From positions 32,123-96,122 of the forward strand of contig JBGVCG010000009.1 in NCBI GenBank assembly GCA_045226255.1: a stretch of 64,000 bases of DNA, in the 5' to 3' direction. The notes under the pieces were generated by a model. That model saw only the letters and a program-made list of their open reading frames with translations. It was not told where the DNA came from and made no database searches. Shown here one piece after another: positions 15,654 to 23,778 of this stretch (position 1 is its first letter; every line of letters starts with the position of its first letter). The translations under genes were made by a program, and so were the position numbers. The DNA comes from UBA1181 sp045226255 (lineage in GTDB: Bacteria > Bacteroidota > Bacteroidia > Bacteroidales > Paludibacteraceae).

Positions 15654-16175
15654 CCAGGTCTTGTATTTCTGTGCGAGGACGGCCAGCAATTGGCTAATCT
15701 GCTTCACGGCGGTCATCGTCTCTGCCGTAACCTCCTTTTTCTGTAGCTTGAGCATTAGAACACCATACAATGCCTGCAGCGAGAGCTCCACGTCGTTGGT
15801 CTCTTCGCCCGCCTTCGCCTTCCCCCTGAATTCGACGAGGAAGGGTAGGGTCTTGAAGAACAAGGCGTTGTATTGAATCTCCTTAGGCTTCTGCAACAGC
15901 TCCATGTGCAGGTCGTTGAGGTCCTCCACGGTGTTCTTGATGAATTGCAGATGTCCTTTCTCCTCCACATGCTCCAGTTTCATCATCTGGATGAGGTTCT
16001 CGTACCAATCCCTCATCTCCTTCTTGGTGCCTTCGTCCACCGGGTAGGGGTTGATGATGAGTTGTTGGATCTTCTCGATGTCCAGCTGGTTGGCTCTCAG
16101 CAAATCCTCCAGCTGCCACATGTAGATGATGTATTCGGCGATGTTCTCCTCTTTCTTTTGCCTTGCGATTAGCAT
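15630..16175 (-). CDS. DUF4924-family protein
   Basis: This 181-residue, wholly helical, acidic cytosolic protein matches the Bacteroidota family DUF4924: KKEENIAEYIIYMWQLEDLL at the start, then EEKGHLQFIKNTVEDLNDLH and LFFKTLPFLVEFRGK. No function is established. It is the last gene of the long minus-strand run that begins with DUF1846, 16 bases after the WG-repeat gene. It ends inside the convergent hemolysin-III gene. Confidence 0.85.
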   Translation of the reverse strand: MLIARQKKEENIAEYIIYMWQLEDLLRANQLDIEKIQQLIINPYPVDEGTKKEMRDWYENLIQMMKLEHVEEKGHLQFIKNTVEDLNDLHMELLQKPKEIQYNALFFKTLPFLVEFRGKAKAGEETNDVELSLQALYGVLMLKLQKKEVTAETMTAVKQISQLLAVLAQKYKTWLEEEPEE

Positions 16176-16191
16176 GATCTTCTACTGATGA

Positions 16192-16698
16192 TTATTTCTT
16201 TTTCGTGGTTGATATGAGCTTGCCCTTCTTGGTGAACTCGAAGCCTTTCGTACCGTTGTGGTAGATGTAGGTGTTTCTCTCCTCGTCCCAGACCTTATGG
16301 TATCCGCAAGGCATCACAACTTTCCCTTTTTTGTCGATGACACCCCACAGTCCGCCTTGTGCGTTGTCGTCCGCGCCTTCAGCTTGTGCGCCTTTGTTGA
16401 CGAGGCAGTTGTTGCCGGCGAATTGCTCCGCCAGGTCGTATTGTGGAACGATCACGATCACACCCTTCTTGTCGATGAAACCGATCTTACCGTCTTTCAC
16501 GATGCGTTGCAGACCGCTGACGAACTTGTCCGGTGTGCCGTTGTCCGTATAGACGGAGCAGTAATCCTCCCCGTCCTCTGTTTGGTAGGTGTAGACGTAG
16601 GTTTTGCCTACCTTCTCCTTGTGGAGCTGCAGGCTTTGTGCGTTGGCCATTCCGATGAATGTGAATGCCAGCATGAGTGTGAACGCTAATTTTTTCAT
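16192..16698 (-). CDS. Secreted WG-repeat protein
   Basis: This 168-residue protein has a signal peptide (KKLAFTLMLAFTFIGMANAQ) and at least two WG/KWG repeats: GKIGFIDKKGVIVIVPQYD and GLWGVIDKKGKVVMP. WG repeats form small beta units of unknown, probably binding, function. The short length leaves room for only two to three repeats. The 19-base gap to the S4-domain gene and 16-base gap to DUF4924 place it within the mutL-containing transcription unit, though its exported location suggests an unrelated role. Confidence 0.8.
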   Translation of the reverse strand: MKKLAFTLMLAFTFIGMANAQSLQLHKEKVGKTYVYTYQTEDGEDYCSVYTDNGTPDKFVSGLQRIVKDGKIGFIDKKGVIVIVPQYDLAEQFAGNNCLVNKGAQAEGADDNAQGGLWGVIDKKGKVVMPCGYHKVWDEERNTYIYHNGTKGFEFTKKGKLISTTKKK

Positions 16699-16717
16699 GA
16701 TCTTATTGTTTTTTTAG

Positions 16718-17167
16718 TTATTCATTATCGTCGTCATCGTCGGAGAAATCGAAGAGGAAATCATCGTCCAGCCCATAGCTTGGCTCGATGTACTCTTCCA
16801 GGTCGCGCCTTTCCTTCTTGGTAGGCCTGCCGGTTCCCCTGTCTCTTCTTCCGCTGATGTTATATTTGCTTAACTCTAATATCTGAAGCTGTTCCGGACT
16901 GGTCACGTTCTCCATGAATTCGGGCACGAGCTTGGCGCCCATCCTGTTTTCGCTCAGTCCGATTACCTTGAAGGAGTAAACGACGGGTGGCCGCTTGATC
17001 TGTATCACGTCGTTGATCCTAATCATTTTGGAGGCCTTCACGTTGGTGCCACCCATCATGACCCTCCCTTTTTTGCAGGCGTCCGCCGCTATGGTGCGGG
17101 TCTTGAATAGGCGTACCGCCCACATCCATTTGTCTATGCGTACTTCTTCTTTCTCTTCTTTCGCCAT
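16718..17167 (-). CDS. S4-domain RNA-binding protein, Hsp15-like
   Basis: This 149-residue protein opens with the S4 fold (RIDKWMWAVRLFKTRTIAADACKKGRVMMGG), the pattern of Hsp15/HslR, which recycles stalled 50S subunits carrying peptidyl-tRNA. The basic middle (SGRRDRGTGRPTKKERRDL) is typical of the family, and the acidic Asp-rich tail is common in Bacteroidota versions. Its start codon overlaps the mutL stop by one base (TAATG), so translation is likely coupled. Stress regulation is not evident from sequence. Confidence 0.85.
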   Translation of the reverse strand: MAKEEKEEVRIDKWMWAVRLFKTRTIAADACKKGRVMMGGTNVKASKMIRINDVIQIKRPPVVYSFKVIGLSENRMGAKLVPEFMENVTSPEQLQILELSKYNISGRRDRGTGRPTKKERRDLEEYIEPSYGLDDDFLFDFSDDDDDNE

Positions 17168-19053
17168 TATTTGAATCCTTTCTCTATATCGTCTGTAGGC
17201 AAAATCTTTAGGATCGCCTTGTTGTCGGGGGTGAAGTTAGGCTCCGGAAGCCTGAGTAGGTTATTGACCAATGACATCATCTCCTTGTCGCTGAGTTCCC
17301 TTCCGTATGGTGTGGCGGATAGTTTCGACATGGAGAGTGCCACCTGCTCCGCGATCTGGGTCTTGAAGTCGATGCGTGACTCCTTGAGGGATGCGATGAT
17401 GTTGGTGATGTATTCCTTGGCCGAACCGTTCTCCATGTTGGCGGGTGTGCCGTTGATGCTGTAGGTGTTTTTCCCTAACGGGGAGAGGTCGAACCCGATG
17501 TACTGCAGGTCTTCCAAGGCATCTCCCAAGATCATGTTTTCCGACTCTGTCAGCTCGATGATTTCAGGGAATAGCATCTGTTGGGAGGCGTTCTGCTTGC
17601 GGGATATGAGGCTCATGTACTGGTCGTACAGAATCCTCACGTGTGCCCTGTGCTGGTCGATGCACATCAGTCCGGACTTGACGGGCGTGATGATGTATTT
17701 GTTCTTGAACTGCATGTATTCCACATGCGTCTCTTCCGTGTCGGCTTGCGTGTCGGCCTCCCTTTGCGGATCCTCTTCGTCTGGCTCCATGTTGGCGTAC
17801 AGACTGGTCTCTGGCTCGTCCGGAGCGTAGTTCTGCGCGTCGGAAGGGGTCCATTTGCTGGACTCGAACCCTTCGTAGAGGTTTTCCCAGCCTATTGTGC
17901 TCTTGCGGCTGTAGGAGCTGTGGCTCTGTTCCCGCTCGAACGGGTTGTAGTTCGGGTCGATCGTCACCTCTGGCGCATTGACGGAGGTGTTGCTTCTGTG
18001 CGAGAAGGCCGGTAGTTCCGACGCTCCCTCGCTATCGAAGTCGATGCTTGGCGCGATGTTGAATTTGCCCAATCCTTCCCTGACGCCTGACATGACGAGC
18101 GGCCAGATGGCGCTTTCGTTCTCGAACTTGATCTCGGTCTTGGTCGGGTGGATGTTCACGTCGATGCTCTCAGGGTCTATCTCGAAGTAGATGAAATAGT
18201 CGGGTGACGTGCCTGGCTGCAACATCGTGCCGTAGGCTTGCACCACTGCGCTATGGAAATAGCTATGCTTCATGAACCTGCCGTTCACGAAGAAGAATTG
18301 CCTGTCGTTTTTCTTCTTGGCGGTCTCTGGCTTTCCCACGTAGCCGTGGATGCGTGCCAACGTGGAGTCCACATGGATGGTGAAAAGCTGTGAGGTGATG
18401 CCTTTGACGCTCTTGAAGACGTTGCCGATGCGCTCCTTGTGGTTGCCCTTCTTCAGGGAGGCGCACATCTGGTCGTTGTGGATGAGCTGGAACTCTATCT
18501 GAGGGTATACCAGCGCTATGCGGTTGAATTCCCGCTCTATCTGGGAGAATTCGTATGCGTTCGATTTGAGGAATTTACGACGGGCGGGTACGTTGTAGAA
18601 GATGTTCTTCACCGCGAAATTGGTTCCCACGGGGCAAGAAACGGAGGTTTGGTTCTCCACCTTGCACCCAGCCACTTCGATGAGGGTGCCCACTTCGTCC
18701 TCCGGCCTTCTGGTGCGGAGCTCCACTTGTGCGATGGAGGCGATGGAGGCCAACGCTTCCCCACGGAAACCCATGGTGTGCAGAGAGAAGAGGTCTTCCG
18801 CCGATTGTATCTTGGAGGTGGCGTGCCGCTCGAAGGCGATGCGCGCATCTGTCTCGCTCATGCCCTTGCCGTTGTCGATCACTTGTATGAGGGTTCGTCC
18901 GGCATCTTTGATCACGACCTGTATGCTGTCCGCACCTGCGTCGATGGAGTTCTCCACCAATTCTTTGATGACGGAGGCAGGCCGTTGGATCACTTCTCCT
19001 GCCGCTATCTGGTTGGCTACGGAATCGGGTAGTACGTGTATGATGTCGCTCAT
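17167..19053 (-). CDS. mutL: DNA mismatch repair protein MutL
   Basis: This 628-residue protein has an N-terminal GHKL ATPase with ELVENSIDAGAD, DNGKGM and GFRGEALASI, an S5-like transducer domain, an acidic linker (about residues 350-440) and a C-terminal dimerisation domain. In the C-terminal domain the endonuclease motif DQHA(x)2E(x)4E is changed to DQHRAHVRILYDQ: the metal-binding glutamates are not conserved. The CPHGRP-like motif reads TPYGRE. It is therefore probably not a nicking MutL. It links mismatch recognition by MutS to downstream repair. It is preceded by a small membrane-protein gene and overlaps the S4 gene. Confidence 0.96.
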   Translation of the reverse strand: MSDIIHVLPDSVANQIAAGEVIQRPASVIKELVENSIDAGADSIQVVIKDAGRTLIQVIDNGKGMSETDARIAFERHATSKIQSAEDLFSLHTMGFRGEALASIASIAQVELRTRRPEDEVGTLIEVAGCKVENQTSVSCPVGTNFAVKNIFYNVPARRKFLKSNAYEFSQIEREFNRIALVYPQIEFQLIHNDQMCASLKKGNHKERIGNVFKSVKGITSQLFTIHVDSTLARIHGYVGKPETAKKKNDRQFFFVNGRFMKHSYFHSAVVQAYGTMLQPGTSPDYFIYFEIDPESIDVNIHPTKTEIKFENESAIWPLVMSGVREGLGKFNIAPSIDFDSEGASELPAFSHRSNTSVNAPEVTIDPNYNPFEREQSHSSYSRKSTIGWENLYEGFESSKWTPSDAQNYAPDEPETSLYANMEPDEEDPQREADTQADTEETHVEYMQFKNKYIITPVKSGLMCIDQHRAHVRILYDQYMSLISRKQNASQQMLFPEIIELTESENMILGDALEDLQYIGFDLSPLGKNTYSINGTPANMENGSAKEYITNIIASLKESRIDFKTQIAEQVALSMSKLSATPYGRELSDKEMMSLVNNLLRLPEPNFTPDNKAILKILPTDDIEKGFK

Positions 19054-19114
19054 GAATCTGCTGTTTTTAAGGTGGGCTAAAGATTGGGTTGTACAAACAA
19101 TGAATGGTCGGAGC

Positions 19115-19387
19115 TTACTTGAGCCAATAGATGAGGGCTACAATGACAATCGCCATGATGATATAATGGACATTGTTCCCTTTCCGCTTCTTGTTTCGCT
19201 CTTCCCGCTGTGCGCTGAAGGCGTTTCTGATGTTGTCGGCATATAGCAATCCATTTTCCTTCGCCTCTTTTTTCTTACGGACACGCTCGATGCGTTTCTC
19301 ACGCTCCTCCTTCTGGGGATCGTAGTAGATGTACTCGTGGTGGTATCGTCTGATATTGGGTGTTTTTGTGAAATTGAAAATTGCCAT
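19115..19387 (-). CDS. Small membrane-anchored protein between the Mla-like genes and mutL
   Basis: This 90-residue protein starts MAIFNFTKTPNIRRYHH, has a strongly charged Lys/Arg/Glu helix in the middle (EEREKRIERVRKKKEAKENG) and ends with one hydrophobic segment (YIIMAIVIVALIYWLK), as in a tail-anchored protein. I chose the ATG at 19387 because it lies 16 bases after the upstream ABC gene; an in-frame start at 19582 would overlap that gene deeply. Function unknown, though its position next to mutL looks stable enough to deserve a gene call. Confidence 0.7.
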   Translation of the reverse strand: MAIFNFTKTPNIRRYHHEYIYYDPQKEEREKRIERVRKKKEAKENGLLYADNIRNAFSAQREERNKKRKGNNVHYIIMAIVIVALIYWLK

Positions 19388-19403
19388 AATTCCTCCTCCT
19401 TCA

Positions 19404-20195
19404 TTATCGTTCCAAATGTTTGTTGCCTTTGGAATGGAAAAAATTGTGAGCTTCCTTGATCTCCTTGTATAGATTGGATGCGAAGATGAACTCCTCCAAT
19501 GGTTCGCAGCCTGTGTTGAATATCTCGTCCTTCGTGCCTTGCCAAGCCTTCTCTCCCTTGCTGATGAACACGATGTTCTCACCGATCTCCATAACGGAGT
19601 TCATGTCGTGGGTGTTGACGATGGTGGTGATATTGAACTCGTGCGTGATGTCTTGGATCAACTGGTCTATCAACAGGGAGGTCTTCGGGTCCAATCCTGA
19701 GTTAGGCTCATCGCAGAATAGGTATTTTGGGTTGAGCACGATGGCTCTGGCGATGGCGGCTCTCTTCTGCATACCTCCACTGATCTCCGCAGGGGATAAG
19801 TCCAACGCATGGGATAGTTCCACACGCGCTAAACAGAATTTGGCACGTTCTATTTTCTCCTCTTCGGTCATCTCCGTAAACATGTCCAGTGGGAATTTCA
19901 CGTTCTCCAGCACGCTCATGGAGTCGAATAGCGCGGAGCCCTGGAAGAGCATGCCGATCTCACGTCTGAGCGTGTTGAGCTCCTTCCGCTTCATGCTGGT
20001 GATGTTCCTCCCGTCGTAAAGTATCTCGCCCGAGTCGATTCTGTGGATGCCCACGACGCTCTTCATCAGCACGGTCTTACCCGAACCGCTCTGTCCGATG
20101 ATGAGGTTGGTCTTCCCAGTCTCGAAGATGGTGGATACGTCTTTGAGGACGGTGTTCCCGTCGAATGATTTTATGGCGTGTTTTACTTCGATCAT
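19404..20195 (-). CDS. ABC transporter ATP-binding protein, MlaF-like
   Basis: This 263-residue ATPase has Walker A GQSGSGKT, signature ISGGMQKRAAIARA and Walker B YLFCDEPNSGLDP. The signature GGMQKR rather than GGQ is typical of the Mla/toluene-tolerance/MkL group, which moves phospholipids between the membranes. Its ATG overlaps the stop of the MlaE-like permease gene by four bases (ATGA). No MlaD substrate-binding gene with an MCE domain lies beside it in the window, so that partner must be elsewhere. Confidence 0.9.
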   Translation of the reverse strand: MIEVKHAIKSFDGNTVLKDVSTIFETGKTNLIIGQSGSGKTVLMKSVVGIHRIDSGEILYDGRNITSMKRKELNTLRREIGMLFQGSALFDSMSVLENVKFPLDMFTEMTEEEKIERAKFCLARVELSHALDLSPAEISGGMQKRAAIARAIVLNPKYLFCDEPNSGLDPKTSLLIDQLIQDITHEFNITTIVNTHDMNSVMEIGENIVFISKGEKAWQGTKDEIFNTGCEPLEEFIFASNLYKEIKEAHNFFHSKGNKHLER

Positions 20196-20938
20196 AGCAG
20201 TAATTTGGTTAACATGATATCGAACAAGAGGATGAGCACGCTACTGTTCACCACCGCATCCGTACTTGCCTTACCCACTTCCAACGCGCCGCCCCTGACG
20301 GTGTAGCCGTAGAAGGAGGAGACTGAAGTGATGATGAAGGCGAAGATGACGCTCTTGATGATGGAGTAGGTGATGTAGTAGGGGGTGAATGCATATTGGA
20401 TACCCGATTCGTAGGCCTTCACGGTGATCATGTCTGTGAAGATGGCCACTCCGTAGCCTCCGATGATGCCGACGAACATGCTCGTCAGAACGAGGAAAGG
20501 CATGATGGTCACGAATGCGGTGATCTTTGGCAATATCAGGAAGTTGGAGGAGTTGACGCCCATGATGTCCAGTGCGTCTATCTGCTCCGTGATGCGCATG
20601 GTGCCTATTTCGGAGGCTATGTTCGAACCGACCTTGCCCGCTAAGATCAGGCATAGGATGGCGGACGAGAACTCCAACAGCAATATGTCGCGCGTCGCCA
20701 ATCCGATGAGGGTGTTCGGCAACAACGGGTTCTCCATGTTCTTGATCATCTGGATGGTGATGACCGCTCCGATGAAGATGGATATGATGACTACGATGGC
20801 CAAGGAGTCTATGCCTTGCTTCTTCAGCTCCTCCTTGTATTGCCGGAAAAACATGCTCCACTTGTCTGGTCGGGTGAAGACCCTTACCATTAATTGCGTG
20901 TAGGCGCCGACTTTCTCTATTTCCTTTATGGCGATCAT
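20192..20938 (-). CDS. ABC transporter permease, MlaE-like
   Basis: This 248-residue integral membrane protein has the MlaE family pattern: MIKNMENPLLPNTLIGLATR, EIGTMRITEQIDALDIMGVN (the conserved EQI-DAL motif) and a C-terminal GYTVRGGALEVGKASTDAVV. I start it at 20938, four bases after the DUF1846 stop; an alternative ATG at 20965 would overlap that gene. It forms the membrane channel for the ATPase encoded immediately downstream, in a phospholipid-trafficking ABC system that maintains outer-membrane asymmetry. Confidence 0.92.
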   Translation of the reverse strand: MIAIKEIEKVGAYTQLMVRVFTRPDKWSMFFRQYKEELKKQGIDSLAIVVIISIFIGAVITIQMIKNMENPLLPNTLIGLATRDILLLEFSSAILCLILAGKVGSNIASEIGTMRITEQIDALDIMGVNSSNFLILPKITAFVTIMPFLVLTSMFVGIIGGYGVAIFTDMITVKAYESGIQYAFTPYYITYSIIKSVIFAFIITSVSSFYGYTVRGGALEVGKASTDAVVNSSVLILLFDIMLTKLLL

Positions 20939-20942
20939 AGGG

Positions 20943-22406
20943 TTATCTCTTCTTGATTGGTTCACAGGTGAAGTCCACCCCTAATTTCTTGAATATCTTC
21001 CTATCCACCTCACTGATCATCACGGTCGTATGTACTTGACAGCCTTCCAGTTGCGGCAATTGGTCCATCGCCTTCTCGCAGTTCGGATCGACTTTGCTGA
21101 GCAGTGCCAGTGCGACCAATACCTCATCGGTGTGCAGACGTGGGTTCTTTCCCTTCAGGAAGGAGACCTTCATGTTCTGGATTGGCTCGATCATGTCCGC
21201 CGGGATCAGTTTTACCTTATGGTCGATGCCCGCCAAATGTTTCGTGGCGTTGAGGAGCAAGGCGGCGCAGGTGCCCAACAAGGCGGTCGTCTCTGAGGTG
21301 ATGATGGTTCCGTCCGCTAATTCGATGGCGGCTGTCGGCACCTTGGATTTCTCTCCTCTGGCCTTGGCGGCGACGGTCACCTTGCGGTCGTCGGTCGTCA
21401 CCTTCACTTGCTGCATGAGGAGTGCGATCTTGTTCACTTCGCTTTCGTCGCACTTTCCTTCCGCCAAGTTGCCTAATGCGGTGTAGTAGCGGCGGATGAT
21501 CTCCTGCTTGGAGGCCTCCTGACAGATTTCGTCGTTGACGATGCAGTTGCCCGCCATGTTCACGCCCATGTCGGTTGGCGATTTGTATGGATTCTCCTTG
21601 TAGATGCCTTCGAAGATTGCGTTCAATACAGGGAATATCTCGATGTCACGGTTGTAGTTGACCGTGGTCTTGCCGTATGCCTCCAGGTGGAACGGGTCTA
21701 TCATGTTCACATCATTCAGGTCGGCTGTGGCCGCTTCGTAGGCGATGTTCACTGGGTGCTTGAGTGGTAGGTTCCAGATCGGGAAGGTCTCGAACTTGGC
21801 GTATCCTGCCTTGATGCCTCGCTTGTTCTCTTGGTAGAGCTGGCTCAGGCATACAGCCATCTTGCCGCTTCCAGGGCCTGGGGCGGTCACGACCACCAGC
21901 GGACGGGTCGTCTCCACGTAGTCGTTCTTGCCGAATCCCTCATCGGAGTCGATCAACGCCACGTTGGACGGGTATCCCTCGATGGTGTAGTGGTAATAGC
22001 TTTTTATGTTGAGTCGTTTGAGCTTCTTGCTGAATGCCTTGGCGCTCTCTTGTCCTTTGTAGTGGGTGATGACTACGGAGCTGACCATGAGCCCTCTGCT
22101 CTTGAATTCGTCGCGGAGGCGTAGAACATCCATGTCGTAGGTGATGCCGAGGTCGTTGCGCACTTTGTTCTTCTCGATATCCACCGCACTGATGACGATG
22201 ATGATCTCCGCGCAGTCGCTCAGTTGCATCAGCATCTTCAGCTTGCTGTCCGGCTGGAATCCTGGCAATACTCTGCTCGCATGATAATCGTCGAATAGCT
22301 TTCCTCCAAACTCCAAATAGAGCTTGTCTCCAAACCTGCCGATCCTCTCCTTGATGTGCTCGGATTGAATCTTGAGGTATTTTTCATTGTCGAATCCGTA
22401 ATCCAT
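20943..22406 (-). CDS. DUF1846-domain protein
   Basis: This 487-residue cytosolic protein matches the full-length DUF1846 family: N-terminal ERIGRFGDKLYLEFGGKLFD, VLPGFQPDSKLKML, then VVVTAPGPGSGKMAVCLSQL, a nucleotide-binding-like loop, and a C-terminal region with NMKVSFLKGKNP. The biochemical role is unknown; structures show a Rossmann-like fold. Length is normal. It heads the closely spaced run towards mutL and has a -7-like box 32 bases before its ATG. It lies directly after the ilv-thioesterase genes, in the position where related genomes often carry ilvC (from memory). Confidence 0.9.
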   Translation of the reverse strand: MDYGFDNEKYLKIQSEHIKERIGRFGDKLYLEFGGKLFDDYHASRVLPGFQPDSKLKMLMQLSDCAEIIIVISAVDIEKNKVRNDLGITYDMDVLRLRDEFKSRGLMVSSVVITHYKGQESAKAFSKKLKRLNIKSYYHYTIEGYPSNVALIDSDEGFGKNDYVETTRPLVVVTAPGPGSGKMAVCLSQLYQENKRGIKAGYAKFETFPIWNLPLKHPVNIAYEAATADLNDVNMIDPFHLEAYGKTTVNYNRDIEIFPVLNAIFEGIYKENPYKSPTDMGVNMAGNCIVNDEICQEASKQEIIRRYYTALGNLAEGKCDESEVNKIALLMQQVKVTTDDRKVTVAAKARGEKSKVPTAAIELADGTIITSETTALLGTCAALLLNATKHLAGIDHKVKLIPADMIEPIQNMKVSFLKGKNPRLHTDEVLVALALLSKVDPNCEKAMDQLPQLEGCQVHTTVMISEVDRKIFKKLGVDFTCEPIKKR

Positions 22407-22438
22407 TGTGTCAATTAATATATCTTCTAATAAAGATA

Positions 22439-22446
22439 CAAAGGTA
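22439..22446 (-). promoter_or_regulatory. -7 box for DUF1846 and the downstream run
   Basis: On the minus strand the box reads TACCTTTG, 32 bases before the DUF1846 ATG. A TTTG occurs upstream but only 12 bases away, shorter than the usual 19-20, so this is a moderate call. Confidence 0.45.
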
Positions 22447-22482
22447 TGAAAAATTCGACAAATAAGGAGTCTTTTTCCTCTC

Positions 22483-23208
22483 TTATTTGAATGTTATTTT
22501 GCACTTGCAGGCCATCTTCCCGTCTCCTTTGGAGAGGGCGACAAGGTATTCGTCTGGGGTGGATTGTGTCCAGAATGTTTGGATCCGTTCGCCGTAGTGA
22601 CACTCCTCGATGTATTCTATCTCGAAGCGGAATGGGGAGTTCCTTTCCATCACCTCGATGGGGAGCGTGTCGGTGATGTGCTCCACGTATTTTGCGCTGT
22701 TCAGGTGCTTGTTGATGTCGAGGTCGCTGTAGGTGACGTCGAAGGAGGACTGGGAGGCTTGCTCAGGCATGGTTATCTTTCCGGGTCTCTCGATGGGGCA
22801 GTCCATCTGGTGGATGTACTCCTCGATGCCTTGTCCGATGAGGTTGACGGGGTGGCGGGTCTCTGTGTCTATCATGGCCCAGATGCTCCTGGCGTAGCCT
22901 ATGACCTCTCCTTCCCCTGTCTCGAAGCGGAAGTTACGTTGGGTGAAACTTCTCATCAAGCCTTCGATCCACGTGTGGATGCGAAGGGTCTCCCCACATT
23001 CCGGACGACCGTTCAGCTCTATCGCTAGGCGGGAGAGCACCCATGTGTGGTTGTGCTCGTTTAGTTGTTGGATGCCGAACCCTCTTTCGTTGGCATGGCG
23101 ACCCGCCGTGTTCAGCAGGTGGTTGACGATGAGGGGTAGGGTGATCCTGTTCTTGAAATCCACCTCGAAGGGATGGATGCTCACAGTGTGGATACCGACT
23201 TTTTCCAT
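22483..23208 (-). CDS. Acyl-ACP thioesterase (FatA/FatB-like)
   Basis: This 241-residue protein has two hot-dog domains of the acyl-ACP thioesterase family, which release free fatty acids from acyl carrier protein. Visible are HTWVLSRLAIELNGRPECGE, the N-terminal hot-dog TWIEGLMRSFTQRNF, ARSIWAMIDTETRHPVNL and, in the second domain, SDLDINKHLNSAKYVEHI, with the catalytic Asn-x-His pattern. It follows ilvN by 18 bases. In Bacteroidales this gene often travels with the ilv operon, perhaps because branched-chain precursors feed branched fatty acids. That link is inference. Confidence 0.92.
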   Translation of the reverse strand: MEKVGIHTVSIHPFEVDFKNRITLPLIVNHLLNTAGRHANERGFGIQQLNEHNHTWVLSRLAIELNGRPECGETLRIHTWIEGLMRSFTQRNFRFETGEGEVIGYARSIWAMIDTETRHPVNLIGQGIEEYIHQMDCPIERPGKITMPEQASQSSFDVTYSDLDINKHLNSAKYVEHITDTLPIEVMERNSPFRFEIEYIEECHYGERIQTFWTQSTPDEYLVALSKGDGKMACKCKITFK

Positions 23209-23226
23209 GTCTTCTCTATTTCTTTC

Positions 23227-23778
23227 TTACTTCTGTTGATGCTCCCTGTTTAGCTTGGCGAGCATGTCTGACAAACGTTCGATCTTGGATTTGTTGATGG
23301 CGATTCGTCCTGAACGGATGAACTGCAGGATGGTGAGTTTCTCGCTCAACTCCTCGAAGAGCCCCTGCGTCTCGTCGTAATGCCCTGTCTTTTCGAGCAC
23401 TACGCAGTTGGTGGTCATCTCAAGGATGCGTATGTTGTATTTGCGTATCAGCTCTTCGATCGACCCCAAGGCGAGGAACTGGTCGGTCGCTACCTTGTAA
23501 AGGGCGATCTCCTGGTAGACAAGCTCCTCGTCCGTGTTGTAGAACGATTTGATGATGTCCACCCTTTTGTCTATCTGCTTCACGACCTTCTCTATCGTGT
23601 CCGTGTCGGAGAAGCTGGTGACGGTGAATTTATGGATGCCCTCGATGGCGGAAGGTGACACGGAGAGTGTCTCGATGTTCAACCCCCTGCGCGTGAAGAT
23701 GTTACTGATCTGATTCAACAATCCCACGTGGTTCTCCGAGAAGATTGTCACGGTGTATAGTTTCTTGTTCTCCATCAT
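23227..23778 (-). CDS. ilvN: Acetolactate synthase small (regulatory) subunit
   Basis: This 183-residue protein has an N-terminal ACT domain (LYTVTIFSENHVGLLNQISNIF then RRGLNIETLSVSPS) that binds valine for feedback inhibition. It also has the C-terminal domain that activates the large subunit. Length is normal for the longer IlvN/IlvH type. Its ATG overlaps the ilvB TGA (ATGA), the usual arrangement for stoichiometric subunits. The symbol ilvH would serve equally well. Confidence 0.95.
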   Translation of the reverse strand: MMENKKLYTVTIFSENHVGLLNQISNIFTRRGLNIETLSVSPSAIEGIHKFTVTSFSDTDTIEKVVKQIDKRVDIIKSFYNTDEELVYQEIALYKVATDQFLALGSIEELIRKYNIRILEMTTNCVVLEKTGHYDETQGLFEELSEKLTILQFIRSGRIAINKSKIERLSDMLAKLNREHQQK

